DNA of 64,000 nt from a gamma proteobacterium NOR5-3 (GCA_000158155.1 DS999405.1:195811-259810), one strand, 5' to 3'; positions 43,195 to 54,382 are shown, counted from the stretch's first letter. Notes: a model not told the origin generated them from the letters alone. Program-made: numbers and translations.

Positions 43195-45789
43195 CTAGCG
43201 GCTGTCACTGCTACGCAAAACACGAATCGATGTGACATTTTGCGCAACGTCACTGCTGTGAAATGCTACCCGACGCCACTTTTTATCCGCGTAAAGTAAG
43301 GTCTGGTCGCGAAAATGCCGGCTGTTGGGGTTGCCGGACTGACTGTAGGTTAGTAGCGCTTCGGCTACCGGGCCGCGCTCTTCAAAGCTGAGGGTGTAGA
43401 TGAAGCTGCTGCCGTGTACCACGGCGTATCCGTTATCAGTCAGGTATCGACTGTCAGCCACTTTGGTAGTCTGAACCCCTGAGATAGGCGATGCCGACGG
43501 ATTGCCTGACATTTGTAAATTTGCTACTCCCTCGAAGCCATTGCCTCCGTGCACCGCAATGGCCTGTCCGGCACGCCAGGCAAACTGTGTGTCGCGCAAC
43601 GTGGCATCCAGCGGTAGCTCAGCCGCCTCGAGCGCAGCGATCGCCCCGCGTAGTGACTGCAAAGCCAGGTCCTGATCCCCCAGGCCAGCCGGGGTTGCAG
43701 CGGGTCGGTCCACGTCAAAGTCCTCAGCAAAAAGCTTGCCGGTAGTGACTGTGTCCAGTGGGTCATAGCGGGTGATCCACTCTCTGAAAAGAGGTGCACC
43801 CGGGCTGTCCAGATTGAGGCTGCCATCATAGGCCGCAAGTACATTGCATGCCTTTGCCAGCTCCGGAGTTTCACCGCGACAGACTTGAACCAACTCCGGC
43901 AGCAACAATTCTGCCCCGAGGCCGCGGTTGCTAAACAGAGCGCGCTGTATTTCCCGGATGTTGAACCGCCCGTCGTCACCTGCATCACCGTATTCGTTTT
44001 CCAGCATGCGGATGTTCATTCGTGTACGCAGGGACCGCGCTGACTCCGTGGGCCCGTACAGCACCGAATATCCGGTGAGCGGCTCCCGGGGGCTGCTCAG
44101 CCAATAGCTATCGTTGGAGTTGAATACGTAATCCTCTCGCTCGATGATCGGGCGATTCGCAAAGGGTACGGTGCCGGCGATAGGCACATTGGGCGCATTG
44201 ACCCAGCTGTTCTGCGGATCACTACCATCGAGGAGGAGCATTCGTCGTCCTGTGTAGAGCTGCGCGGCCACCGGATCACTTTTCAGGGATTCTTGCCAAT
44301 TCGCCTCGGCACTCGCACTCAAGTTACCGACCGTCGAGTTGTCCAGGTACAAAGCGCGGCCGTCTTTGCTGGTGGCGATAGTATTTACCCAGGGCATGGC
44401 ATTGTATTGGCGATGTGCCGCGATGAACTCGTCCAGGGATGTGGCCTCGCCCATGGCCTTCCACTGAGCGAGCAACGAATGATTGCCAACATTCGCATCC
44501 CTGGCGGCATAGGCGTATTTGTTGTCCCAGGCCATGCCCGGCATGGTGAGAATCGGACCGTGGACGGTCATATAGATCGTGTGTGCGACGGTGCCGGTAG
44601 TTCCGTCTTCGGCGGCCACGGGTATGTCGACAGAGCGTGCCTCGATGTCGAGCCATTCCTCACCGTAGCGATAGCGCATAGGATTCTTCGGATCCAGCTG
44701 TAAGCGATACAGCACGATGCGCTGGCTTGCGGACACGGTGTGCGTCCATCCCAGTGCGGAGTTAAAGCCAATAGACACCCCGGGGCTACCCAGAAGTTGC
44801 GCACCGTAGATGTCCAGTTTGCCCGGAATAGTAAGATGCTTTTCCCAGAAGCGGCTCTCGCCATACCAGGGGTAGTGCGGGTTAGCCAGAAGCATACCGC
44901 GACCGTTCTCGGTGTATTGACGGCCAAGTGCCCAGCCATTGGAGCCCATGCCGTCAAGCGCTGCTGCCTCCAGCGCGGCAAGTTGTTGAGTCTCGCTGGT
45001 GAGTGAAGCAACGCCGTCCTTGTTATCTGGTGCTTGCGCGCCGGCAACGGCTGCGCTCATGCGCGGCAGCGTTTGTGCGGCCATGACCATGCGCGTCATT
45101 AAGTCCAGCGGGGTCGCCTCTGTGAGCCAGGCAGCGCCGCTACACCAGGAACTGTTTCGCGCGCCGCTGTGCTCGCGCAGATACCGATTAAACCCTGCGA
45201 TATAGCCTGCAAGCCATACGCGAATCTCTTCGCTTTGAGCCGCCAGCGCTGTCCTGGCCTGGCCTCGCAAGTCCAGTCCGCGAACAACGGCATCCAGAGC
45301 GATATTACTTTGCTTTGCGCCAGGTCCGAGATATCGAGAGCTTTCGCCTCTGGCCTGCAAGAATCCCAGGGCGATGTTACAGACGTGATCTTCCGCCGCA
45401 GCATAGGCCTCGCCGTAGCCAAGGGCACCGTAATCATCGGCCTGAATGTGTGGAACACCGTAGGGTCCCTTACGCACGGTGACCTCGTAGTTCTGCTGGG
45501 CGTCTACCCAGTCAAACACCCGTCTTTTTTGTTGTGCGTAGGGTAGTTTCGATAGTGTGCGGCTGAGAGTCTCGTAGGCGGCCGCATCAAAACGGTCGTA
45601 CTGCATATCCTGTGCGTATTCCAGGAGATCGCTGGCGTCAGGCTGATCCACGCTAGCGGTGGCGCTGGCGGCAAACAGGAGGGGCACCAGGGTTAAGGTA
45701 GCGACTCCCAGGTACCTGCTGTTAAAGCGTATGGTGTTGCGCTTACGGCTTAGGAGGCTTGTGTTCATAGGCCGTGTTATTGGGTGCAT
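43195..45789 (-). CDS. Penicillin acylase family Ntn hydrolase, exported
   Basis: 864 residues. Signal peptide (about 25-46, A-T-A-S-V), small subunit, then the Ntn serine at the start of the large subunit in G-M-G-S-N-G-W-A-L-G near residue 265 (self-cleavage before Ser), and a conserved large-subunit motif L-L-A-N-P-H-Y-P. The whole length fits the PvdQ/QuiP-like acylases that hydrolyse N-acyl-homoserine lactones or related acyl amides. The substrate is not shown. A GGAG lies seven bases before the ATG at 45789. Convergent with galE. Confidence 0.88.
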   Translation of the reverse strand: MHPITRPMNTSLLSRKRNTIRFNSRYLGVATLTLVPLLFAASATASVDQPDASDLLEYAQDMQYDRFDAAAYETLSRTLSKLPYAQQKRRVFDWVDAQQNYEVTVRKGPYGVPHIQADDYGALGYGEAYAAAEDHVCNIALGFLQARGESSRYLGPGAKQSNIALDAVVRGLDLRGQARTALAAQSEEIRVWLAGYIAGFNRYLREHSGARNSSWCSGAAWLTEATPLDLMTRMVMAAQTLPRMSAAVAGAQAPDNKDGVASLTSETQQLAALEAAALDGMGSNGWALGRQYTENGRGMLLANPHYPWYGESRFWEKHLTIPGKLDIYGAQLLGSPGVSIGFNSALGWTHTVSASQRIVLYRLQLDPKNPMRYRYGEEWLDIEARSVDIPVAAEDGTTGTVAHTIYMTVHGPILTMPGMAWDNKYAYAARDANVGNHSLLAQWKAMGEATSLDEFIAAHRQYNAMPWVNTIATSKDGRALYLDNSTVGNLSASAEANWQESLKSDPVAAQLYTGRRMLLLDGSDPQNSWVNAPNVPIAGTVPFANRPIIEREDYVFNSNDSYWLSSPREPLTGYSVLYGPTESARSLRTRMNIRMLENEYGDAGDDGRFNIREIQRALFSNRGLGAELLLPELVQVCRGETPELAKACNVLAAYDGSLNLDSPGAPLFREWITRYDPLDTVTTGKLFAEDFDVDRPAATPAGLGDQDLALQSLRGAIAALEAAELPLDATLRDTQFAWRAGQAIAVHGGNGFEGVANLQMSGNPSASPISGVQTTKVADSRYLTDNGYAVVHGSSFIYTLSFEERGPVAEALLTYSQSGNPNSRHFRDQTLLYADKKWRRVAFHSSDVAQNVTSIRVLRSSDSR

Positions 45790-45887
45790 ACCTGTCTCCG
45801 GTAACTGTCAGTATTGTCATCGCGTGGGCTATTCTGCACAGCCAGCCTCGTGTGTCTACGTAAGCGCTGAGATCTGCAGGGGGGGCT

Positions 45888-46817
45888 TTACCCACGTTGC
45901 CACAGCCACGCAGCTCCTCGTACGCCGCTGCTATCGCCATGCTGCGCCGCGCGTATTTGGGTGCGGCAGGTATCGGAAAAAATCTGGCGCTGCAGCAGCT
46001 TAGGCATCGATGAGTAGATGAGGTCGATGTTTGAGAGCCCGCCCCCCAGAACAATGATCTCAGGATCCACAATGTTAATGATGCCAGCCAACGCGGCGGC
46101 AAGCATGGACTGGTAAATAGAGAGCGTCTTCTGATGCTTTACATCCAGTTGCTGGCTGCGAATTTGCTGCATGTCGATACAAGTGCCATGGAGTTGCTGG
46201 TGTGTCAGCGCCAGTCCCGGGCCGCTAAGCCACGTTTCTACACAGTCCTGCCTGCCGCAGTAGCACGGGCGGGGATAAGCCAACTGGTCTGGTAGCGCCT
46301 GGACGCGCTCCAGGGGCATCCGGTTATGACCCCATTCGCCGCTCACGGCATTGGGACCCTGCAAAAGTGAACCATTGATGAAAAAACCGCCACCGACGCC
46401 GGTGCCGAGAATTACCCCAAAGACACTCCGCGCCGATCGCGCCGCGCCATCGGTTGCCTCGGACAGCACCAGACAATCGGCGTCATTGGCAATGCGCACC
46501 GGGCGCCGGCTGTGCTTTTCGAGGTCCTCTCGCAGCGATTGGCCGTTGAGGGCGGTGCTGTTGCAGTTGCGCATGAGGCCTGTGACCGGAGAAGGCGAAC
46601 CCGGCGTGCAGATACCCAGCGCTAAAGCTGTTGTAAGTCCTGCTGAGTTCTCCAAGTCTGTACAGAGGTTGCAGACCTGGGTTAACAGTCCGGGGTAGTC
46701 ATCAATCGGTGTGGCAGTGCGTTTGCGCTCGATAACGCGGCCTTTTTGATCAAGGAGTGCGGCTTCGACTTTGGTGCCGCCCAGGTCGACGCCCAGCAGC
46801 AACGATTTACCTGCCAT
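45888..46817 (-). CDS. ROK family sugar kinase (fructokinase-like)
   Basis: About 309 residues from ATG 46817. ATP-binding D-L-G-G-T-K near the start, A-N-D-A-D, G-T-G-V-G-G-G, and the ROK zinc motif around C-Y-C-G-R-Q-D-C-V-E. Closest in form to the Mak fructokinase/N-acetylglucosamine kinase group, but the sugar is uncertain. A longer frame to 46859 exists; the shorter start matches the family N-terminus. Divergent from ppk2. Confidence 0.88.
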   Translation of the reverse strand: MAGKSLLLGVDLGGTKVEAALLDQKGRVIERKRTATPIDDYPGLLTQVCNLCTDLENSAGLTTALALGICTPGSPSPVTGLMRNCNSTALNGQSLREDLEKHSRRPVRIANDADCLVLSEATDGAARSARSVFGVILGTGVGGGFFINGSLLQGPNAVSGEWGHNRMPLERVQALPDQLAYPRPCYCGRQDCVETWLSGPGLALTHQQLHGTCIDMQQIRSQQLDVKHQKTLSIYQSMLAAALAGIINIVDPEIIVLGGGLSNIDLIYSSMPKLLQRQIFSDTCRTQIRAAQHGDSSGVRGAAWLWQRG

Positions 46818-46934
46818 GGAATACCCCGCGCGCAGAGGCCACGCTTTTATGCATTTCATTGATTGTAATCATTGCAGGGCGATACTGCTTGCGGCCCAAT
46901 GATCGGATTAACTATCAATGAGGAATATCAGCAT

Positions 46935-47900
46935 ATGAGTGAGTCGGGGAAGCAGGTTGCAGAAAAGGCTGAAGCATTGGAGCACGCTGCAGTTATCGAA
47001 GAGGGGCAACAGCAGGGCAGAGCTCGTGCTGAGCGTTTGCAGCAGCTGGCAAAAATGCGCCACGATCCCGCGGCAATACGTGAGCTGTTTATTTCCGGCG
47101 ACTACCCCTATCACAGCAAAATGCCCCGACGTGAGTACGAAGCCAAAAAACAGGCCTTACAAGTGGAGCTACTCAAGGTTCAACAATGGGTAAAAGACAG
47201 CGGGCAAAAGATTGTGGTGTTGTTCGAGGGGCGCGACGCGGCTGGAAAGGGCGGCACGATCAAACGCTTTATGGAGCACCTTAATCCTCGGGGTGCCCGC
47301 GTAGTGGCGCTGGAGAAACCCACGGATCAGGAACGCGGCCAGTGGTACTTCCAGCGCTATATGAAGCATTTGCCGTCCGATGGAGAAATCGTGCTCTTTG
47401 ATCGCTCCTGGTACAACCGGGCGGGCGTAGAACGGGTAATGGAGTTCTGCTCTCCAGAAGAGTATCTGGAGTTCATGCGACAAACCCCCGATTTGGAACG
47501 AATGCTGGTACGCAGTGGCGTCCGTTTATTCAAGTACTGGTTTTCTGTCACCAAGGATGAGCAGCACTCACGCTTTGCGCGGCGTAAGACCGATCCCTTG
47601 AAGCAATGGAAACTGTCGCCTATCGATCAAGCCTCTTTAGGCAAATGGGACGAGTACACCGAAGCCAAGGAAGCGATGTTCTTTTACACGGACACCGCGG
47701 ATGCGCCCTGGACCGTGATCAAGTCCTCGGACAAAAAGCGCGCGCGTTTAGCCTGCATGCAGCATTTTTTACACAGCTTGGAATACCCCGAAAAAGATAC
47801 TCATCTGGTTCGTAAGCCAGATCCGCTGTTAGTGGGGCACAGCCAACATGTGATTGGGCGGTCCAAGCATATCTTTGGACCCTCTGTGAGTGAGTGGTGA
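46935..47900 (+). CDS. ppk2: Polyphosphate kinase 2
   Basis: About 321 residues from ATG 46935, with A-G-G-A-A-T ten bases upstream (a longer frame starts at 46872). Class I PPK2: Walker A G-R-D-A-A-G-K-G-G-T, Walker B/lid D-R-S-W-Y-N-R-A-G-V-E, and the C-terminal R-K-T-D-P-L-K-Q-W motif. It transfers phosphate between polyphosphate and nucleoside diphosphates. A VTC polyphosphate polymerase is encoded 1.3 kb downstream. Confidence 0.93.
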   Translation: MSESGKQVAEKAEALEHAAVIEEGQQQGRARAERLQQLAKMRHDPAAIRELFISGDYPYHSKMPRREYEAKKQALQVELLKVQQWVKDSGQKIVVLFEGRDAAGKGGTIKRFMEHLNPRGARVVALEKPTDQERGQWYFQRYMKHLPSDGEIVLFDRSWYNRAGVERVMEFCSPEEYLEFMRQTPDLERMLVRSGVRLFKYWFSVTKDEQHSRFARRKTDPLKQWKLSPIDQASLGKWDEYTEAKEAMFFYTDTADAPWTVIKSSDKKRARLACMQHFLHSLEYPEKDTHLVRKPDPLLVGHSQHVIGRSKHIFGPSVSEW

Positions 47901-48260
47901 GTGCCTGGGGGGGAGGGGGTGCTGCAGTACTCCGTGTTTCATGCTCGGTGATCCGGACCAGGGCGGTCTCTCCGCCTATCCCGGTCATAAATCTGCGCTG
48001 AAGAGGCAGGAGAGCGCCTTCCCCTAAGGTGTTTCTCGTCCGATTACCATCGTTAACTTGCTTTAATCCATATCTACTGATTCCTGACTCTCCGCTGCGG
48101 CAGTGTGCAGGGATTGATCGCGCGCATCTTCACGTGCAGGCGTTCATTAAGTTTCAGCATCTTCACATGCTCATCGACACCTTGTGTCACCGTTTCGCTT
48201 TCGTGCATGGCTTGAGATCGGGCCAGTGCCAAAAAACGCCTCTCTAAATAAGAATGCCTC
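47901..48260. other. Intergenic stretch downstream of ppk2
   Basis: No supported gene. A run of seven G, A, five G lies at 47908-47920, and a GGCGG/CCGCC hairpin near 47963-47977 could slow transcription after ppk2, though no T run follows. The next operon's promoter begins at 48261. Confidence 0.5.
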
Positions 48261-48298
48261 TTGACATGATTGTTAATTGGGAAAATAATCCCAATTAA
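48261..48298 (+). promoter_or_regulatory. Sigma-70 promoter overlapped by a perfect palindrome
   Basis: TTGACA (48261-48266, perfect -35), a 17-base spacer, and AATAAT (48284-48289, five of six to TATAAT). The inverted repeat TTAATTGGGA (48273-48282) and TCCCAATTAA (48289-48298), ten of ten paired with a six-base spacer, covers the -10. A bound protein would block polymerase, so this looks like a repressor operator for the DUF4956-VTC-HlyD operon. Confidence 0.75.
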
Positions 48299-48480
48299 TA
48301 CCTGTGGGTTATCGATGCCTACCGCGGGGTGCCGAGGGGCTGCGGCTCAGGCAAGGCGTTTGCGGCAGGCGATTAATTCTCAAGCGTTGCTGCCGCTGAG
48401 CCGTTCCTCTCCAGGTAAGGCATGGATAACAGCTGTGAAACTGCGTGAACACCACTTAACCGGTTTAGTGCCTGCATATA
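48299..48480 (+). ncRNA. Possible structured 5' leader of the DUF4956-VTC operon
   Basis: About 200 bases separate the predicted start of transcription from the ATG. Stems visible: CGGCTCAG/CTGAGCCG (48343-48350 and 48396-48403), with GCGGCAG/CTGCCGC (48362-48368 and 48390-48396) inside, sharing one base. It may be a cis-regulatory RNA; no known riboswitch was recognised. The region is also open in frame with the gene, but the sequence is not like a protein extension. Confidence 0.35.
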
Positions 48481-48497
48481 CCAGGCGGAGTGAAAAC

Positions 48498-49175
48498 ATG
48501 AGCTACGTTGATTACACAACGCTTATTCGGGATTTGTTGATCGATCTGGTCAGCATTTATTTCGTGACCTACGTGATTCTCTATCGCAAGTTTCAAAATA
48601 TTGAGATGTTCATCGCCTGCTCGCTGTTCAACATTTTCATCATGCTCATCGTGATGGCGATCATTCGAACAGATTTCAACATCGCCGTAGGTTTTGGCTT
48701 GTTTGCGCTGCTATCGCTTATTCAGGTGCGCAGTGCGCAATTCACGAAAACTGAGACCGCCTACATACTCGGCTCGGTATCTCTTGCGGTGATCAATGGC
48801 GCCGGAATCAGCGATCTGACTTTCGTGTTGGTGTGCAACTTTGTGGTGATTGCCGCGGCCTGGCTTTTTGGAACCTGGTCGTTGGAACACTCTACCAACC
48901 TCATCACGGTGGACTACGTGAGAAAAATGACGGTCACCCTTGATCACATTGACGAGGAACTGGTTGGCGATCGCACTCTCATGAAAAGAAAGCTGGCTCA
49001 AATGCTTGGCGCAGAAATCCAGTCCTTTGAAATTAAAAAATTGGATTACGTCCGCGAAATCGTAGAGGTTTCGGTGATCTATGAACTGCCATCAAACGAG
49101 AAAGCGCAGTACGCGAATAATGCAGGTATGGACCCGTTCTTTGACCCGGCCCTGTCAGCCGCCGATGAACGTTAA
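48498..49175 (+). CDS. DUF4956 membrane protein
   Basis: About 225 residues from ATG 48498, with GGAG seven bases upstream; the frame is open to 48270 but that extension lies in the leader. Four or five membrane helices (about 10-135) then a cytoplasmic C-terminal domain of mixed charge, as in DUF4956 proteins. These are often encoded next to VTC-domain polyphosphate polymerases, as here. Role unknown; it may form the membrane part of a polyphosphate machine. Confidence 0.85.
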   Translation: MSYVDYTTLIRDLLIDLVSIYFVTYVILYRKFQNIEMFIACSLFNIFIMLIVMAIIRTDFNIAVGFGLFALLSLIQVRSAQFTKTETAYILGSVSLAVINGAGISDLTFVLVCNFVVIAAAWLFGTWSLEHSTNLITVDYVRKMTVTLDHIDEELVGDRTLMKRKLAQMLGAEIQSFEIKKLDYVREIVEVSVIYELPSNEKAQYANNAGMDPFFDPALSAADER

Positions 49176-49187
49176 GGGAGATAGATA

Positions 49188-50090
49188 ATGCTGCAGAAAA
49201 AATACTGCACCGCGGACGAGGTTCCACTAAAACCTGCTATCAACGATGTCGACCCCTTCGCTGCGTTCGAGTCGGTTGGTCTTGATGAGGTTAACAGACT
49301 CGCAAAAATGCAGACCCGCGTGGACAACAAATATATCGCCGACTTTGGGACGGTGCGCTCCTTTGCACATAGCCTGAATTCCGATTTTGCGGTGCTGGAA
49401 ATCGGCGGCAAGCGCGAATTCACCTATCGTTCCTGCTATTACGATGACAGCTTTCGCTGCTATTTTGATCATCATCAGGGCCGCCGACAGCGCTTTAAGG
49501 CGCGCACCAGGCAGTACGTGGATGGCGGCGGTCTAACGTTCTTCGAGGTCAAGCTCAAGGGCGCGCGGGGACTGACCGTGAAGCACCGCGTCGAATCAGA
49601 CTTTGTGGTCCACCCAAAGATCGACGGAGGGCACCTACAGTTACTAGAAGACCGTTATCGGGAGCAGTATCGCAAGTCGCTGGAGGTCGATCTTCGTCCC
49701 TCTTTGCTCGTTGCCTATAAGCGCTACACCCTGGTAGCACTGAAGGGCGGTGAGCGCGTCACCATAGACCATCAGCTTCGGTTTTCTCCGCCGCAGGGCA
49801 AGTCTCTGCCGATACAGCTGGGCGATGGCTTTATGATCATTGAAACCAAATCGGCAAGAGGGCGCGGCGTTTCTGACAAAGCACTGGAGTCACTTGGCGT
49901 AAAACGAGAGTCCGGATGTTCGAAATACTGCATTGGCGTCAACCTCATTGGGGGCGTTGATAAATACAATGCCTTCGGGCGCACGTTGGCACTTGTGCGG
50001 CGCAATATAGTTACGGCACCCAGACCTGAGCCGGTTCGGGCCTTTGCGGCAGCTAATAGTCACTTGCACACAGCGAGACTCTGCTCATGA
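49188..50090 (+). CDS. VTC-domain polyphosphate polymerase
   Basis: 300 residues, a single VTC/CYTH-like tunnel domain with the basic and acidic ligands expected: R-V-D-N-K-Y near residue 43, R-S-C-Y-Y-D-D, K-A-R-T-R-Q-Y, F-F-E-V-K-L-K, Y-K-R-Y-T-L-V and M-I-I-E-T-K. VTC4-type enzymes make polyphosphate from nucleoside triphosphates. GGGAGA precedes the ATG. It overlaps the HlyD gene by four bases and follows DUF4956 by 12, so it is in one operon. Confidence 0.9.
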   Translation: MLQKKYCTADEVPLKPAINDVDPFAAFESVGLDEVNRLAKMQTRVDNKYIADFGTVRSFAHSLNSDFAVLEIGGKREFTYRSCYYDDSFRCYFDHHQGRRQRFKARTRQYVDGGGLTFFEVKLKGARGLTVKHRVESDFVVHPKIDGGHLQLLEDRYREQYRKSLEVDLRPSLLVAYKRYTLVALKGGERVTIDHQLRFSPPQGKSLPIQLGDGFMIIETKSARGRGVSDKALESLGVKRESGCSKYCIGVNLIGGVDKYNAFGRTLALVRRNIVTAPRPEPVRAFAAANSHLHTARLCS

Positions 50091-51316
50091 GAAAGATTGA
50101 TATGTACATTTTTCTTGCCGGCGCTGTTCTTGCTGTGTCGTGGGTGATTGTGTCGGGAATGAACGGTTTTAAGGCCAGCGGTGCCAGCATTATCGCCCGG
50201 AGCATTAATGTAATTTCAACGATCGATGGTCAGGTGGTGAGTGATCCTCCCCGGGCGGGGGAAAGCGTTCGCGCGGACACCTTACTGGTTCGTATCCGAG
50301 ATGACCGTATCGACAGAAGTAAACTGGCCGAACATGAAAGTCAGATACCGCTTCTTACCGCCGAGATTGAGAATGCTAGCAAGCATCAGGCTTTCCTCGA
50401 AGGAGAACTCCAGCGCTTTACGTTGCGAGCGGAAGAGTTTTCGACATGGCTCGAACATGAAATTGATATCAAGCAGACAGAAGATGCGGCCGAGCTTGAG
50501 ATAGCGCAGAGCAGGTACGCCTTGAACAACGGAAAAGTGGATCGAATATCGGCGCTCCATGAAAAAGGTTTGACCACGGAAGAAGCTATTCAGACCGCCA
50601 TCGCGGAAGCGCAGATCGCCAAAAATGAGGTGAAAATCACCGAAGCACAGCTGCGTCGAAACAGAATCTTGCGTGACATGTTAAAAGATGAGCGGGTGTT
50701 TTTTGAATCCGGTGATGCCAGCTACTGGGATAAGATGATCGACGCGATCTCGCTGCGGATTTTTGACAATGAGACCTTGATATCAACACTCAAGCTCCAG
50801 CTGGCGCAGGCAAAACTGCAAGCGCAGGTGGAGCGCTCCCGAATAGAGTCGAGTTTTGCGGAGGAGCATCGGGCGCCCTTTGACGGTGTTATCAACGCCT
50901 CCTTTGTGACGCGGGATACACGGGTCACCAGCGGATCCGATCTCTACCAGATCCTTGACTGTTCCAACCCCGTGATTATCGTTCCGATTCCGGATAACCG
51001 CCTCAGTGAGTTCTCCGTTGGCCTTCGCGTCACGGTTTATCCTACCGACACAGACGAAGCGCTGGGAGGCACCATCAGCTATGTCACAAGCGGAGCACTC
51101 ATCGATTCTGATACATCGATCCAGATACAGGAGTATTTGATCATGCAGGGTAACCGGGCGATTGTGGCTCTGGATCGCCCATCTACTGCTATGGATGGCA
51201 GGCGCCCCTGCGAAGCTGAGCGCAAAGCCGTCGTCATGATTCATACCAGCAGCTGGTTCGATCGCCTGTTTACCCGGGAGGAAGAAAAGCCAACGGCGCT
51301 GGCCTCGCTCGACTAG
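50087..51316 (+). CDS. HlyD-like membrane fusion protein
   Basis: 409 residues. One N-terminal membrane helix (about 7-23), a lipoyl/barrel segment (I-S-T-I-D-G-Q-V-V-S, V-R-A-D-T-L-L-V-R-I), a long coiled coil (about 80-265) and the returning lipoyl half (R-A-P-F-D-G-V-I). This is the architecture of periplasmic adaptor proteins. No transporter or outer-membrane channel is linked, so it may serve the DUF4956-VTC module, for instance in moving or anchoring polyphosphate. It overlaps the VTC gene. Confidence 0.82.
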   Translation: MRKIDMYIFLAGAVLAVSWVIVSGMNGFKASGASIIARSINVISTIDGQVVSDPPRAGESVRADTLLVRIRDDRIDRSKLAEHESQIPLLTAEIENASKHQAFLEGELQRFTLRAEEFSTWLEHEIDIKQTEDAAELEIAQSRYALNNGKVDRISALHEKGLTTEEAIQTAIAEAQIAKNEVKITEAQLRRNRILRDMLKDERVFFESGDASYWDKMIDAISLRIFDNETLISTLKLQLAQAKLQAQVERSRIESSFAEEHRAPFDGVINASFVTRDTRVTSGSDLYQILDCSNPVIIVPIPDNRLSEFSVGLRVTVYPTDTDEALGGTISYVTSGALIDSDTSIQIQEYLIMQGNRAIVALDRPSTAMDGRRPCEAERKAVVMIHTSSWFDRLFTREEEKPTALASLD

Positions 51317-51429
51317 ACCATCACGAGTGTCTTTCTGTGCTTCCGAACTCGCTGTAGTTAAGGATTACCGCGGCATGACGGCCGTCGAGGCTGGAGTTAG
51401 AGGCTGGGGCTGGACTACTGCTAGATGAT

Positions 51430-51515
51430 TGGTACCGGTGGCCGGACTCGAACCGGCACGCTTTAAGGGCATTGGATTTTGAATCCAACGTGTCTACCAA
51501 TTCCACCACACCGGC
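51430..51515 (-). tRNA. tRNA-Leu (CAA)
   Basis: 86 bases on the minus strand with encoded CCA. Acceptor stem GCCGGTG/CACCGGT, D-arm with AATTGGTAGA, anticodon arm TTGGA-TTCAAAA-TCCAA (anticodon CAA), a long class II variable arm, T-arm GTTCGAGTC. Complete cloverleaf. It lies 113 bases past the HlyD gene on the opposite strand, and 91 bases after a truncated tRNA-Leu. Confidence 0.95.
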
Positions 51516-51606
51516 AAAACGAAAAACTTTAAATTGTTATCTATCCGCTACCTGATTGAAATCCTTAAATATAAGTAGCTGATATATAGTCTTCTTGGAA
51601 ATCGTC

Positions 51607-51650
51607 GGGGATTTTGAGTCCCCGGTGTCTACCAATTTCACCACTTCGGC
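51607..51650 (-). pseudogene. Truncated tRNA-Leu (5' half only)
   Basis: The minus strand gives GCCGAAGTGG, then a D-arm with AAATTGGTAGA, then anticodon arm GGGGA-CTCAAAA-TCCCC (anticodon CAA). The variable arm, T-arm and the expected CTTCGGCACCA 3' end are absent; the AT-rich spacer up to the intact tRNA (51516-51606) holds none of them. A TATACT at 51694-51689 with a GC-rich stretch after it may be the promoter of both. This is a dead copy. Confidence 0.85.
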
Positions 51651-51869
51651 ACAGAATTTTTGCAACGCCCAATGTCCGGGCGGGCGAGAGTATAACAGTG
51701 GACAAAGCTGTCTCGCTATAACCCGCTTACAAATCGTTACATTCTTCATTTTTCAGACTGTCAGATCGCAAGATGATTCTGTACACTCCGCCCGCGCCGT
51801 GCCCGGAGCTGGCGCTAACTGAGTATCCTCCACCGCGCCGTCAGGTGCGCAGACAGAGAGAAAAGAAAC

Positions 51870-52139
51870 ATGACCATGAAATTAGTGAAAAAAACTGACG
51901 ACTACAGCATCTTTGCGCGTGGCGATGAGCGTTACGCCGTGAAGAATGCGGCCAAGAAGCCAGTTAACGGCGAAGAGAAGGTGCGTATCCTCCTTGAAGA
52001 GGGGCTGATCAAAGTCGCTGAGCCCGCCGCCGCTGAGCCCGTTGCTGAAGAAGCACCGGCTGAGGAAGCCGCCGCTGAAGACGTGCCTGCTGAAGAAGTA
52101 GAAGCGGCCGCTGACGAAGACGGCGAAGCCAAAGAGTAA
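51870..52139 (+). CDS. Small protein with acidic Ala/Glu/Pro tail
   Basis: 89 residues (a second ATG at 51876 is possible). The first 45 residues are mixed and basic (M-K-L-V-K-K-T-D-D-Y, K-N-A-A-K-K-P-V-N-G-E-E-K); the rest is a low-complexity run of A, E, P and V. AGAGAGAA lies before the ATG. Ahead of queA by 48 bases on the same strand. No family recognised; conserved-looking head with a spacer-like tail. Confidence 0.65.
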   Translation: MTMKLVKKTDDYSIFARGDERYAVKNAAKKPVNGEEKVRILLEEGLIKVAEPAAAEPVAEEAPAEEAAAEDVPAEEVEAAADEDGEAKE

Positions 52140-52187
52140 ACGCTCCTAGCCTGAAGATTGCGCGGCTCACGCCGCGCTGTTCTTACT

Positions 52188-54349
<2,162 letters not shown>

Positions 54350-54382
54350 CCCCTTTTAACTCGCAGCAAAGAGAGCCACAGC

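Noticed and set aside
47908-47920. G-rich run after ppk2 as a G-quadruplex
   Set aside because: Only two runs of G, of seven and five, lie close together; four tracts with loops are not evident.
48270-48497. N-terminal extension of the DUF4956 gene into its leader
   Set aside because: It would begin inside the promoter palindrome; GGAG and the family N-terminus support ATG 48498.
51321-51509. Open frames across the tRNA-Leu genes (also 51537-51749)
   Set aside because: The translated motif V-E-L-V-D-T-L-D-S-K is the known artefact of translating tRNA-Leu; the cloverleaf is clear.
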